From the NCBI GenBank assembly GCA_963784065.1, contig CAWAQA010000009.1, positions 465,097-529,096 on the forward strand: 64,000 nt of DNA, written 5' to 3'. Source of the stretch: CAWAQA01 sp963784065. Its GTDB lineage: Bacteria > Acidobacteriota > Vicinamibacteria > Vicinamibacterales > UBA2999. The notes below the pieces were generated by a model. The model saw nothing but the letters and a program-made list of their open reading frames with translations. It was not told where the DNA came from and did not search any database. Below are positions 42,201-53,049 of the stretch, one piece after another. Both the position numbers and the translations under genes were made by a program. Numbering within the stretch: the stretch's first letter is position 1; every line of letters begins with the position of its first letter.

Positions 42201-43094
42201 GGCTGTGGCGCGACGCGGAACGTGACGACGGTCTCTGACTCGATCGGTACCCCGTCGAGTGTCGCCGGCTTGTACTCCCAGCGATGAGCCGCTGCCAGCA
42301 GGATCAAGTCGTAATGCCCGTCAATGCCACGTTGTAAGGTGGCCGACTTGACCCTGCCGTCCGCGCCGATGCGAAGATGCACTGCACCTACGGCCTTTGC
42401 CACCAACTCAGGCGCCCGGGCAGCCGCCGGCCAGGACGGGATTCGTTGCGAGATCGCCACCGGCGGGAGCGGCACCGGCTTGCGTAGGGCAGTCGCGGGC
42501 GTGGGCGTCGGCGCGGGAGGTTCCGGCGAAGTGGACGACGTCGGCGCACGACTCGTGATGACGTCGATGAATCCAGACGCCAACAACCGCATGTCCGACA
42601 CGTCGGCGAGATCACGGATCGCCGGATCGGACGCCAGAGCCAGCAGCAGGTCGAAATCCTTGCGCGCACCCTCTAACGAGTTTGCCTGGAACTGTTCGCG
42701 GCCGCTCGTGAAAACACGGCGCAGTAGTGAAGGGAGCACCTTCTGCTTCGTCTGTGTCAGGAGGGCGATGAAGCGCGGTGGCATGTCCTCCTCGACCCCG
42801 CGTACCCTGGCGTAACAGTCACGAGGTCCTCCATCGCCCGCTGCGCTTCGGCTGTCCGCCCGAGCGCAAGCAGGGACAGCGCTCGGTACTGGTAAGCCTC
42901 GACGCCACCCTCCTCCGCCAAGGCGCGCAACGCCTCGACGTATTCGGCGTTCGCGTACAACACCCTCGCCTCCGCGACGCGGTCGGCGCTCTGTGCTGAG
43001 GCGTGCTGCGCACGCCGGCGACAAGGGTAATCACGGCAGCCGCCGCCATCAGTGCTCGGCTGCGTCGATGTGTCGCGGTTCTCGGATGTGCCAT
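42197..43094 (-). CDS. TPR-like protein with TonB C-terminal domain, frameshifted
   Basis: About 298 residues when frames are joined. An N-terminal membrane or signal segment ('ALMAAAAVITLVAGV') is followed by tetratricopeptide-like helices ('LYANAEYVEALRALAEEGGV', 'YQYRALSLLALGRTAEAQRA', 'QFQANSLEGARKDFDLLLAL'). A Pro-rich linker ('SPEPPAPTPTPATAL') leads to a TonB-C domain ('GAVHLRIGADGRVKSATLQR', 'HRWEYKPATLDGVPIESETV'). Two frame changes lie near 42800 and 42960. It is probably an energy-transducing or periplasm-spanning protein. No ExbB or ExbD is nearby. Confidence 0.75.
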
Positions 43095-43125
43095 GGTTCG
43101 GGTCCTTTCGTCGCCGTCGGGGCGG

Positions 43126-44193
43126 TTACGGTCTCAAGTCGACGCTGACCCGGGCCGGTTCGGACGCCGTGACGAGGACGCGCCGCAGTGCCTCCCCAAG
43201 GACGGGGTGCCGAAATCGGATCTCGTACGACCCCACCGGCACGTCTATGTTCCCGAGCGGTGTCGAACCGAGCGGCCGCCCGTCAATCCAGACATCCGCC
43301 CAAGGCTGCGCGTTGACGCTGAGCGTTCCCGCTCGGCACTTGGGGCTGCACCGTCGTCACCTGTCGGGAGCGAACGGAGACGACCTCGATCGTGCGGTAC
43401 CCGATGGCCTCGTTCGACAGCACCAAATGGTGAATACCGGGGGCGAACTGCAAGCGCTCTTGCCCTGAGGTGCCGACCAGTTCACTGTTTTCGCTGATCC
43501 GCACTTCAAACGGCATCGACACGGTCACCCAACCCGGAGGCGCGGAGTGCGGCGGGAACCGGCACCAGCAGAGAGGTCGTGCCGTTCGGCTGAATCGCGA
43601 CGCTGTGCTGAATAATGCGCTCGTCGACTTCCAACACCACGTCGTGCTGCCCCGACGAGAGCCCGCGGATCGTCAGTGGCGTCGTGCCCTGCCGTTCGCC
43701 GTCGACGATGACGACACCCTCGCCGGCGCCCGTCGTCCTCACGTCGAGCTGTCCGACGGGCGGAACATCGATCCGTTCCGCAACCGCGGCGAGGACCGGA
43801 GGGCGAGCCGCAGGGCCGGTGACATCTCCATTCGCGGCCTCGGCGACCGGCTGGTCCAACGGCCGTGTGCCTACGCCTGGAGTCGTAGCCATTTGCCATG
43901 CGATGACCACCGCCTCGCCGATGGCGAGGAGGAGGAGCAGGATGGTCGCGACAGGGTGGCGGACCGGCACCGGCGAGCGCGCCGCACGCGTTTGGAGGGC
44001 CTGATCACCGTCTTCCTCGGTCATCGCCTCGGGCTCTGTCTGCCACGAGGCTCTCCCGGGCGGCGCTCTCTACCACGTCGTCGGTGGATCCGGTCTCCGG
44101 CGGCGGAGGGGGCCACGACAGCGCCGCAGCCGCGCCTGCATCCCCGCGCCGAGCATTGAACCGTGCACCGACGGAACCTGAGCTCTGCGTCAT
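43126..44193 (-). CDS. membrane protein with three PEGA domains, frameshifted
   Basis: About 350 residues from ATG 44193 (AAGGA upstream). A cytoplasmic N-terminus of about 85 residues precedes one membrane segment ('ATILLLLLAIGEAVVIAWQM'). Three PEGA beta-domains follow: 'QLDVRTTGAGEGVVIVDGER', 'WVTVSMPFEVRISENSEL'-type, and 'GTLSVNAQPWADVWIDGRPL'. The stop is TAA at 43126-43128. Frame changes fall near 43350, 43530 and 44020. PEGA proteins bind surface glycans or peptides. The HTH-PEGA gene at 13204 has a comparable one-segment layout. The role is unknown. Confidence 0.7.
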
Positions 44194-45010
44194 TGCATTC
44201 TTTCCTTGTGGAAGGACCCTCGTGAACTGCCGCCTCGAATTGCGGGCGGCCGCAGTATATGGAGTTGCCATCGGGCAGACATGAGATCCGAAGCGGATTA
44301 CGAGTAGGACCTCTGATCCTAGGTGTAGGTAAGTTCTGTCCAGCCGTATCAGTCCGTATCGGCCGCGCGCCGCCGCCGCAGCTGCAGGCATGACAACGGG
44401 GGACAGCGGGGAGCGGTTTGGATCAACGGTGTTGGGTCGCCGAGCGGCCCGGATTCTGCACTCCGCGGCACCATCTCCGCCCTCACACTCGTCCGCGCGC
44501 GAAGGAGTCCCATGTCCGTTCGTCTCCCGTACAACGCGTTGTCAGTTCGTTCATTTCTCCCCGCCACGTCATCGCTCACGATCTGGCAGACGGCTATCAG
44601 TCGTCAGACGTTCACGTACAGACTGTCATGCTCAGCCTACCGCGCGAACGCGGAACAATCGGACAGCGCGACCCGCTCGTCCGCCTGACGCACAGCACCT
44701 GCAACTGCTCGAGGGCTCCGCTGCGTAGACCGCCTCGCACGGTGGTGCAGCAGTCCGCGCCGACGTCGTGCGCCGATCGGTGCGCGGGCTGTTGCCCGGT
44801 TCACGCACTGACGGCCGCGCACGTTCGTCAGTTGCGCCCAGCACCGTAAGAACGTCACCTCCCCGGTGTCGGGATCACTCGGGAATGCATCACAGCACTA
44901 CTGCATTCGCCGGCGTGGAGGTGGACTGAGCGGCGGCAGCTGCTCCCCAAAACTCTTGGGCGCGCACTCGATCGCGGTCGAGGTGCGCCTACATATCGAT
45001 GGAGTTCGAA
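44194..45010. other. intergenic region, no supported gene
   Basis: About 815 bases between divergent genes (the PEGA protein and the BACON/NPCBM protein), the longest gene-free spacer in the window. Open frames exist in it but have no family resemblance, no signal sequence and no good start. I see no tRNA, repeat or hairpin that stands out. Confidence 0.4.
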
Positions 45011-46592
45011 TGCTAAGTGAAAGATTCAACGGATACTGGCGCCGGTGGGCGCCGTCAACGCACGCAGCACTCGCGGTCGTATTGGTGCTTGGTGCGACAG
45101 AGGCGCGGGCGCAGGTTGCCAACGCAAACATGGTGGAGTTCCTGCCCTCGGCAGACCACGCGCGCAAGCTCGCGTCGGGCAAACCTGCGGTCACGGAGTA
45201 TCAGCTCGAGTTCTACCAGAAGGGATCGCTCGATTCCGTGCTGTCACTACGGATCGGCAAGCCGGCGCCGCAGGCGGACGGCATGATCCGCGTCGACTTC
45301 GCGAAGCTGCTGCAGGTCGTGCCTTTGCCGAACGTTGCGAGCGAACTGCGCGTCGCAGCGATCGGAAGTGACGCGGTGGGCGTGAGCACACCGTCGAACT
45401 CGTACGTGCACGAATGCGCTTACGCCGTTACGCCAAGGTTCGGCCTCCTTCAGCGCAACCGGCGGCGTCGCCGCCGCGACGGTCACCGTGTCGCCGAAGT
45501 GCCCGTGGTCCGCAGCCACAGGGGCCTCGTGGGTGACGCTGTCGGCAACCGGTGGAGTGGGCTCGGGGTCCGTGTCCATCAGGGCGGCGGCAAACAGCCT
45601 GGCAACTGCGCGTACCGCGATCCTTACTTACCGTGAAGGACACCGACATTCGGGTTACCCAGAGCGGCGCCAATGGGCCGGGTGGGAAGGACGAAACGGT
45701 GAGATATCTCGGCGATCAGCCCTGGACGTCCATGACGAACGGCTGGGGCCCGGTGGAGAGGAACCGCAGCAACGGAGAGGCCGGCGCGACCGACGGCAGG
45801 ACGATAACACTCGGCGGACGCACATACAGCAAGGGCCTCGGTGTGCATGCCGCGTCCCAGGTGCGCTTCGCGACCGGCGGCCAATGTTCGACCTTCCTCG
45901 CTGACATCGGCGTCGACGACGAAGTAGGTGACCTCGGCAGCGTCGTCTTCCAGGTGTGGGGCGACGGCACGAGGCTCTATGACAGCGGCCTGCTGCGCGG
46001 GAGCAGCAGCACGCGGTCGATCGACGTCGATATCAACGGTCGCCGCGAGGTTGCGCTTACGGTCAGCACGGGCGGCGACGACGACGGAAGCGACCATGCG
46101 GACTGGGCCGACGCACGCATGCTGTGCGCGGACACGGGATCGCCGGCGCCCGCCACGAAGTTCATCAGCGACGGCGCATGGACGACGATCAGCAACGGCT
46201 GGGGTCCGGTGGAGAAGGATCGGAGCAACGGCGACAACAATGCGCTGGACGGCCGGCCGCTGACGCTTGGAGGCGTGGTTTACGCGAAGGGCCTCGGTGT
46301 GCACGCCGGCTCAGAGGTCCGCTACCCGCTGCACGCAAGGTGCTCGTCGTTCCAGGCCCAGGTCGGCGTGGACGACGAGGTGGGCTCACGCGGCTCCGTC
46401 GTGTTTCAGGCATGGGCGGATGGGGCGAAGTTGTTCGACAGCGGCGTGATGACCGGTGCAACGGCGACCAAGTCGCTGGCGGTGGATGTCAGCGGACGGC
46501 AGGAGCTAGTGCTGACAGTGACGGATGGTGGGAACGGAATCGGCTCGGACCACGCCGACTGGGCGAACGCCCGCGTCACGTGTGCACAGTGA
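45011..46592 (+). CDS. secreted BACON + double NPCBM carbohydrate-binding protein, frameshifted
   Basis: About 525 residues. The signal peptide is 'STHAALAVVLVLGATEARAQ'. An FN3-like N-terminal domain follows ('FLPSADHARKLASGKPAVTE', 'SLRIGKPAPQADGMIRVDFA'), then a BACON domain ('CPWSAATGASWVTLSATGGV'). Two NPCBM domains follow, each with 'NGWGPVE.(N/D)RSNG', 'GLGVHA', 'VGVDDEVG' and 'SDHADWA(D/N)AR'. Two frame changes lie near 45440 and 45630. NPCBM domains bind polysaccharide, so this is an exported glycan-binding protein without an evident catalytic domain. It is followed after 14 bases by the beta-helix gene. Confidence 0.85.
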
Positions 46593-46606
46593 CAGAGGCA
46601 TTGACT

Positions 46607-48362
46607 ATGAGACGAGCAATCAAAGAGGCTACAGTGATCCGAACGGAACGACAGATGGTGGGCAGAGGGAGGTACCTGCGGTCGGCGTGGACGCTGGCGG
46701 CCATCGTCAGCTGCAGTGACGACGCGCTGCGCGGCCAGGCGACCGTCTCTGCGCCGCGGCAGGTGACGGTCTACGCCGGCGCACCCACGCCGCCAGCCGT
46801 GACGATCAGCATCTCACCCGTCAATGCGGCGGTGCAGCCGGGCGGGATCATCCGCTTCACGGTAGACGTCCGCGGCACCCGCAACACGAGCATCGACTGG
46901 ACGAGCGCCGGTGGCAGCATCGCGTCCGATGGGACCTTCACAGCCGGGCAGGCCATGGGCACGTTTACCGTCAAGGCAACCGTCCGTGGCGGAACCCTGT
47001 CCGGGTCTACCCCGGTGCGGGTCCAGCGTTACGCCGGTAATTACGTCGACATCACGCCCGGGCAGGATATTCAGGCGCGCATCAACCAGTTGCCAGGAGG
47101 AACCACGTTCCGCTTGAAAGCCGGGATTCACCGGTTGTCGTCGGCGCTGATCCTGAAGTCCAACACCATCCTCACGGGAGAACCCGGAGCGGTGGTGTCA
47201 GGGGGGCGACTGCTCAGCAACTTCTCCCGCTCGGGCAACCATTGGGTCGCCGCTGGCCAGACGCAGCAAGGGCGCACGCAGGGCGTCTGCAGGAGCGAGA
47301 ATCCGCGATGCGCGAATCCCGAGGATCTCTACATCAACGACGTCAAGCTGCACCACGTGGCGTCGCTGGCCCAGGTCGGCCCTGGGAAGTGGGTACTTCG
47401 ATTACGCCGCTGACCGCATCTACTTCGCCAATGATCCGTCCGGCAAGCGAGTCGAAACGACGGTGGCCGTTGCGGCCTTCGGCGGCAACGCGACCGACGT
47501 GACCATCCAGGGGCTGACCATCGAGAAGTTCGCCAACCCGGCACAATCCGGGGCGATCGCCGGTGAGTCGAGCATGGCCTGGACGATCCGCGACAATGAG
47601 GTTCGCTTCAACCATGGCATTGGCGTGCGCATCGGCCACCGCATGAAAGTGCTCAACAACCGCCTCCTCAGGAACGGCCAGATGGGCATTGGCGGCGTCG
47701 GCGATAACGTGCTCGTCGAAGACAACGAAATCGCCTACAACAACACCGCCGGTTTCGACCCGGGATGGGAGGCCGGTGGAACCAAGTTCGTCAAAACCAA
47801 CTCGCTGGTGGTGAGAAACAACCTTTCCCACCACAACGACGGTCCCGGGTTGTGGACCGACATCGACAACCGGAATACCATGTACGAGGGCAACCGGGTT
47901 GAGGATAACCGCCGAACGGGCATCTACCACGAGATCAGCTACTCCGCCGTCATCCGCAACAACACCGTCAAGCGGAATGGGTTCGGCATGTCGGCCTGGC
48001 TGTGGGGCGCCGGGATTCTGGTTGCGGCGTCGCCCGACGTCGAGGTCTATGGGAATACGGTCGAGGGAAACGCGGACGGGATCGCAGGCGTGCAGCAGCC
48101 TCGCGGCTCCGGCGCATACGGTCCGCACGAGACGTCGAACCTCTGGGTGCATCACAACACGATCACGATGACCGACGGGCTCACCGGATTCGCGCAGGAC
48201 TTCGGCGACTACTCGTATTACAAGTCGCGGAACATCAGGTTCGATCAGAACACGTATCAGCTTGGCGCCGGCGCGCGCTACTTCGCGTGGATGAATGGAG
48301 AACGCACGGACGCGGAGTGGCGTCAGTACGGCCACGACGTCAATGGGACGATTTCTCGCTGA
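46607..48362 (+). CDS. secreted right-handed beta-helix protein with Ig-like domain, one frameshift
   Basis: About 585 residues. The N-terminal hydrophobic segment is 'YLRSAWTLAAIVSC'. An Ig-like (BIG2-type) domain spans about 65-140 ('VTISISPVNAAVQPGGIIRF', 'SIASDGTFTAGQAMGTFTVK'). A parallel beta-helix with many right-handed-helix rungs follows ('GLTIEKFANPAQSGAIAGES', 'IRDNEVRFNHGIGVRIGHRM', 'VLVEDNEIAYNNTAGF', 'YEGNRVEDNRRTGIYHEISY'). This fold is used by polysaccharide lyases and epimerases. No catalytic motif can be assigned. A frame change near 47390 splits it. A strong hairpin 20 bases after the stop ends the unit. Confidence 0.8.
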
Positions 48363-48381
48363 CCTCCTGACGCACCTGTAC

Positions 48382-48417
48382 GACTGCCGATCCCGAGTCC
48401 GTCCGGGATCGGCAGTC
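48382..48417 (+). terminator. hairpin terminator after the beta-helix gene
   Basis: A perfect 14-base-pair stem (GACTGCCGATCCCG / CGGGATCGGCAGTC) with an 8-base loop, 20 bases beyond the stop codon. No T-run follows, which is common in GC-rich genomes. It would work from either strand, so it may also bound the minus-strand polysaccharide operon. Confidence 0.65.
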
Positions 48418-48469
48418 TCGACGATGGCGGGCACGCCCCCCCGCGTTGGCGGCAAGGTTCCACGGTTTC

Positions 48470-48559
48470 CTGGCGATTTCTTTTCACCGCGACAGCGAGA
48501 TCCGGCTTGGATCTCCAGTAGTCGTTCCAGAACTCGCGGTCCGTTATTTGATTGGCCAT
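48470..48559 (-). pseudogene. 5' stub of a class I methyltransferase
   Basis: From ATG 48559 the minus strand reads 'MANQITDREFWNDYWRSKPD', then 'LAVAVKRNR'. This matches the N-terminus of SAM-dependent methyltransferases found in sugar-biosynthesis clusters. After that the frame continues with unrelated sequence into the hairpin at 48382-48417, and no glycine-rich SAM motif follows. It starts 21 bases after the O-antigen ligase stop on the same strand, so it was once the last gene of the operon. Confidence 0.5.
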
Positions 48560-48579
48560 CGTCCCACGTCACGCGCGCT

Positions 48580-50131
48580 TTACACCTCTGCCGATACCGA
48601 TACGGGCAGGATCGGCTGCCGTCCTCTTTGGCGAAGCACCACGCGCTGCTGGCGGACCGCCGCCAGACCGAGGCCGACAAGGCACCAGAACCACACACCA
48701 CCTTGCGGGCCTTCGAGGAACACGTCAAACGACGCGTTGACGAGAAATGCCGTCCAATAGGCAAGGATCCACAGGTCGATGCGGGCCCATTCCCATGCGG
48801 CACGCCGCCGTGCGGACAGGGTACGCGCGTCCGACGGTGACCGCGAAGGAGAGCTGGAATAGGATCCACAGCGTCAATCCCGGAACACCTGCCCTGGCAA
48901 GCATCGTGAGGTGTCCGTTGTGCGGGCTGCGCAGCGGAGCGTCGTCGAACGAGGACACCTGAAAGCCATCGTCGTCGGCCAGGTTGAGGCCGAACCCTTT
49001 TCCCGTCCAGAAATAGGGTCCCGCGAAGGTGTAGCCGACGATGCTGTCCCACCAATCGAGGCGCCACTGGCGAGTTCGGCTCAGCGCGTCGTCGTTGTCG
49101 GTCTTCCAGAGGCTCGACAGGTTCGCCACGATCTGCGCCGGTGTCAGCTGCCTTCCCCCCGAGTCGTCGCGGTGGGTGCTACCGTCTGCGCCGACCACTG
49201 CCATGACCACGCTCCAACCCAGTATCAGCACGAACATCGCGACAAGAATCAGGCGTCGCCCGGTTCTCCACGGATCCAGCAGCGCCACGACCGATAGCGC
49301 GGCGGCGACAGCGACAAAGCCGCCGCGACTCTTTGCGAGCACGCACAGCAGCGCTGCCAGCCAGACGATCCAGAACGTCCGCCACCGGGCCGAGGCCCAC
49401 TGCTTGCCGTCCGTGGAAAGCGTGGTCGACTGGTGAACGAAGACAAAGGCGCCCACGCCGGCGAGGTGAACCCCCATGTCGCCGAGCTTGGCCGTGATGA
49501 TGGGAACCCCGGTGCCCGGCAAGTTCGGCATGCCGTCGCCAAGCAGCTCCGCAGCGGCGACCGCCAGAGGCACCCACACGACGTACCAGGGCGCGAAGCG
49601 CCGATAGGTGGCGACGACGCAGTGGACCCGGTTGGTGGCGAGGAGGCAGGCGGCGACGACGATGGCGAACGCACTGTATCCCCAGAGCACAGCGTCGCGG
49701 AGAGCGTCCATGCCGAAAGCATCGAAGTAGGGGACCGTGCGCGCGGCGCCCCACAGCATCAACGCCAGCATCATCAACCCCGCGGGCTGGCGCACGACTG
49801 TCAGTAGCCGCCTGCTGAACAGCGACGCGGCGAGACCGCAGAGCAGCGTGAGCTCGCCGACGAACACCGGCGGACTCCCGAGATACGCAAAGCTTCGACC
49901 CAGACAGGCGTAACCGCCGAGCACAACCATCAGCAGTGTGAGAAACGCCGTCGGCAACCAGCGTGCGCCTACGATGGCAAAGCCGAGAAGTGCGGCACTC
50001 CCGATCACCGCGGCTGCGAGCAGCGGTGCGCGCACGACACACAAGGCTCCGCCCGTGGCGACGCCAGCGACCAGGGCGCAGCGACACGTCACGCTCATGG
50101 CGGCTCGAAAGGGACTGGCGGTCGTCAGCAC
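48580..50131 (-). CDS. O-antigen ligase/polymerase (Wzy_C) family protein, one frameshift
   Basis: About 516 residues with roughly ten to twelve membrane segments ('LLAAAVIGSAALLGFAIVGA', 'LMMLALMLWGAARTVPYFDA'). The large periplasmic loop carries 'PYFWTGKGFGLNLADDD' and 'APLRSPHNGHLTMLARAGVP', the conserved G.G.N.....HN.yL pattern of Wzy_C proteins. After a frame change near 48840 the true end reads 'IDLWILAYWTAFLVNASFDV', with a stop at 48580-48582. It overlaps the GT4 gene by seven bases. It polymerises or ligates the repeat units flipped by the neighbouring transporter. Confidence 0.85.
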
Positions 50132-51600
50132 GCGGTCACATCCGTCGTGTGCGGCGCAGCGGTGCCCTTGACTTCCTCGCCGTGGACCGCGCCCGTCGGA
50201 GCAGACGCTCGCTCATTACTCGCGCCAGCCCGTCGCGTTTCGCGCCCCGACACGTGGTGATAGATGTCGGCGATGCGGTGAGCGATCGCGTCCCAGCTCA
50301 GCTCGCCGGCACGATCCAGAGCCGCTTGCGACAGCGTCGCCAGCACATGCGGCTCTGTAATCAGGCGATCGAGCGCGGCGGCGAATCCGGCGATGCTCGT
50401 CTCGGGGTCGCGCAAGGGCACCTTGATCCCACACGCGTTTGTCACCGCCGTACCCATGCCGCAGGCGTCGTGGCAGATCACAGGGAGCCCGTACGAGAGC
50501 GCCTCGAGCACGGTGTGCGGAGTTCCCTCCTGAACTCCAGTGAATGCCAGGATGTCAGCGGTCGCGATCTCGGCAACCGCCATCGCGCGGGGCAGCCAGC
50601 CCGTCCACCGGACCTGTGTCGAAATCCGAAGGCGCGCGGCCAGGGCACGCCATCGCGCGTGCTCGGGACCGTCTCCCAACACCACCAGTTCAAGACGCCA
50701 GCGCTCCGCGTCTGGCAGAGTGGCCACGGCCTCGAGTAGAATCGGCAACGCCTTCCGGCCAACGTGGATCCCGCTCCAGATGACGCGCAGCGGCCGGGAC
50801 GGATCGTAGATACGCACGCGTCCGTCGGCCCGGGGCGAAGTACCCGTTTCCCCCATTCGCTGGACACCGCATCCCCAGATCTCCGCGACCAGCCGTTCCT
50901 CGGCGTCGCCGATCGCCCAGAGATGGCGAGCGCGGCGCGCCGCGCGGCGGCAGCGAATCGACGTACGCTGCTGCACCCAGTTGAGAAGATTGCGCGGCCG
51001 GTAATAGAGCTGTTCCCTCCACCCCATCATCCGGAGGAATGGCGGCGGAACGTTCGCGGCGCCGCCTATTGGCCCCCACACGAAGGGGACCGGCAGCTTC
51101 CACAGGTAACCGGGCTCACGGAATCCCGTCATCGTCAAATGGTGAATCACGTCGAACGGCATCCGCCGATGCAGTTGCCGGGCTTCTCTGTACGCGGCCT
51201 TCTGCCATGCACGATAGCCTGCGTAGTAGAACGTGCGCCGCAGGAAGAGGCTTTCGCGCTGCAGCAGGTACGACAGCGCCGGACCGTCGACGAAGTGGAA
51301 CGTCAACCCGGACACTGGACCGTGCGTCCGCAAATGGGCGGTGATCTCATCGCGCAGCACCGATCGGCGCGGCGGTTCCCCGGGCGAGCAGAGAACGGTC
51401 ACATCGTGACGTGCAGCCAGCCGCACGCACAGGTTCCATCCCACGCCGGGCTCAGACCCGCGCGCCGGCGATACCGCGAACGCCGACACCAGCACACGCC
51501 TCCGCACCGACGTTCGCTCCTCTGCACCGCTCGCGGAGAGAGACGCAGCGGCGGGGACGAGCGTCGTCATGGGCGACAACTCGCCCGGGTCATCGATCAT
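50125..51600 (-). CDS. GT4-family glycosyltransferase
   Basis: An intact 491-residue enzyme with two Rossmann domains. The acceptor side shows 'VSAFAVSPARGSEPGVGWNL' and 'VPFVWGPIGGAANVP'. The donor side has 'VIWSGIHVGRKALPILLEAV', 'VVLGDGPEHARW', 'RWTGWLPRAMAVAEIA', and the EX7E motif in 'VQEGTPHTVLEALSYGLPVI'. The first residues are uncertain: ATG 51600 or an in-frame ATG at 51570 ('MTTLVPAAAS'). It adds a sugar from a nucleotide donor to the lipid-linked repeat unit. Confidence 0.9.
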   Translation of the reverse strand: MIDDPGELSPMTTLVPAAASLSASGAEERTSVRRRVLVSAFAVSPARGSEPGVGWNLCVRLAARHDVTVLCSPGEPPRRSVLRDEITAHLRTHGPVSGLTFHFVDGPALSYLLQRESLFLRRTFYYAGYRAWQKAAYREARQLHRRMPFDVIHHLTMTGFREPGYLWKLPVPFVWGPIGGAANVPPPFLRMMGWREQLYYRPRNLLNWVQQRTSIRCRRAARRARHLWAIGDAEERLVAEIWGCGVQRMGETGTSPRADGRVRIYDPSRPLRVIWSGIHVGRKALPILLEAVATLPDAERWRLELVVLGDGPEHARWRALAARLRISTQVRWTGWLPRAMAVAEIATADILAFTGVQEGTPHTVLEALSYGLPVICHDACGMGTAVTNACGIKVPLRDPETSIAGFAAALDRLITEPHVLATLSQAALDRAGELSWDAIAHRIADIYHHVSGRETRRAGASNERASAPTGAVHGEEVKGTAAPHTTDVTAC

Positions 51601-51639
51601 CTCCAGGGCTGCCGGATCGGCCTCCTACGCAGGTTCGTG

Positions 51640-53049
51640 TCACGCCGGGCTCACCTTTGGCCGCTGCGAACGCAGCATCCGGACGTAGGTATCGAGCGCA
51701 CGCCAGGTGGCAGGCCACAGCCCGGCGGCGACGACGCCAGCGGATGCCATCCAACCGAAGGTGGGAACGAACATGAGCATGCCGCTCGCGAGCGCCCACA
51801 CCGCGGGAAGCGTGTAGTCCGGAACGCCGGCCACACGCTTCAGGAAGATGTGAGCGAGCAGGTACGAGGGTAAGACGGCGATCTCCGCAAGACCTACGCC
51901 GACGATCCCGTAAGACGGCACGAGGTACGCCGCGACGGCGAATAGCAGCGTGACGTAGACGATGAAGAAGGTGCCCACAAGAGCATTTCTACCGAACACA
52001 TACAAGAGCGAAGTGTGCAGGCTGAACAGCGCGTTACACAGCGCACCCACGGCCAAGTAGGGAAACACCTGGAGGACAGGCGCCCATTCCGTCCAACGGT
52101 CCTGAAACAGCACCGGCATCACATACTGACCCAGAATCGCGCAGCCAGCGAGCGGCACCGCGACGCCGAGCACCTGGAGCCGCATTCCCTCACTCACCGC
52201 CGCAACGGACCGCCGTCGATCCCCACTGAAGCGGGCGAAGGCGCTGAGCGCCAGCCGCGAGCTCGTCGCTCTCACGAGGCTGAGCAGGTCAACGAGTCTG
52301 GAGGCGAGCCCCACGTACCCGACGGCAGCGGACCCGGCCCACGGCAGCAGGAGGAGCGGGCTGATCAGCGACCTCGCGTGCCACACCGACTGCGACGATG
52401 CGTACCCGACCCCATAACGCATCATGACGACGGCGCGGGGGCGGTTCCAGAACAGCCGCGGCCGATAATGGGAAACTCGGAAGAGCAGGGTCGCGACGTA
52501 CGCCTGCTGCACCCACCAGCCGCAGATCGGCGACCATGCCTGCATGTCGAGGAACGCGGCTGCGACCGAAACAACATGAAGGAGTGCCGATCCGGTGATC
52601 TGGACGATGGCCAACCGCCGGTAGTCAAGGGCGCGCTCGAGGCGAGCCGTCGGCACAAGTGTTAGCAGGCTGACGGGCAGGCCGGCGAAGAGCGCCAGCG
52701 CCAGCGGCGCAAACCCCGGCGCGTGCGTCCAATGCTGGATAGCGAATACAGCAGCGATGCCGCAGAGAGACGCCACGCTTCCAGTGGCGAGCAGGATCGT
52801 AAAACCAAGATGATAGTCATTCTCGTCCAACGGTCCCTGGCGGCGGATCAGGAACACGTCGAGGCCGAACTGACCGAGGAAGTAGAAGTACGTGAAGATC
52901 CCGAGGGCCGCGACAAACAGACCGTAGTTTGCCGGCCCGATCTGCCGCGTGAGCACCAATACTCCGGCGGCGCTCAAGAGGATCCCGATCGCCTGTTGTG
53001 CGGCCAGGAAGAAGCCCCCCCGTAGGACCTGCTGCCTCAAGCTGGTCAT
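51640..53049 (-). CDS. Wzx-like polysaccharide flippase
   Basis: An intact 469-residue membrane protein of the oligosaccharide-flippase family, with about twelve segments. The N-terminus is typical: 'LRGGFFLAAQQAIGILLSAA', 'VLVLTRQIGPANYGLFVAAL', 'GQFGLDVFLIRRQG'. Later 'AVGYVGLASRLVDLLSLVRA' and 'GRNALVGTFFIVYVTLLFAV' match the family. It moves undecaprenyl-linked repeat units to the periplasmic face. Its ATG overlaps the stop of the GT2 gene by four bases. Confidence 0.9.
   Translation of the reverse strand: MTSLRQQVLRGGFFLAAQQAIGILLSAAGVLVLTRQIGPANYGLFVAALGIFTYFYFLGQFGLDVFLIRRQGPLDENDYHLGFTILLATGSVASLCGIAAVFAIQHWTHAPGFAPLALALFAGLPVSLLTLVPTARLERALDYRRLAIVQITGSALLHVVSVAAAFLDMQAWSPICGWWVQQAYVATLLFRVSHYRPRLFWNRPRAVVMMRYGVGYASSQSVWHARSLISPLLLLPWAGSAAVGYVGLASRLVDLLSLVRATSSRLALSAFARFSGDRRRSVAAVSEGMRLQVLGVAVPLAGCAILGQYVMPVLFQDRWTEWAPVLQVFPYLAVGALCNALFSLHTSLLYVFGRNALVGTFFIVYVTLLFAVAAYLVPSYGIVGVGLAEIAVLPSYLLAHIFLKRVAGVPDYTLPAVWALASGMLMFVPTFGWMASAGVVAAGLWPATWRALDTYVRMLRSQRPKVSPA

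Noticed and set aside
44194..45010. Possible RNA gene in the longest spacer
   Set aside because: No cloverleaf, riboswitch-like or rRNA-like conserved segment was recognised by eye.
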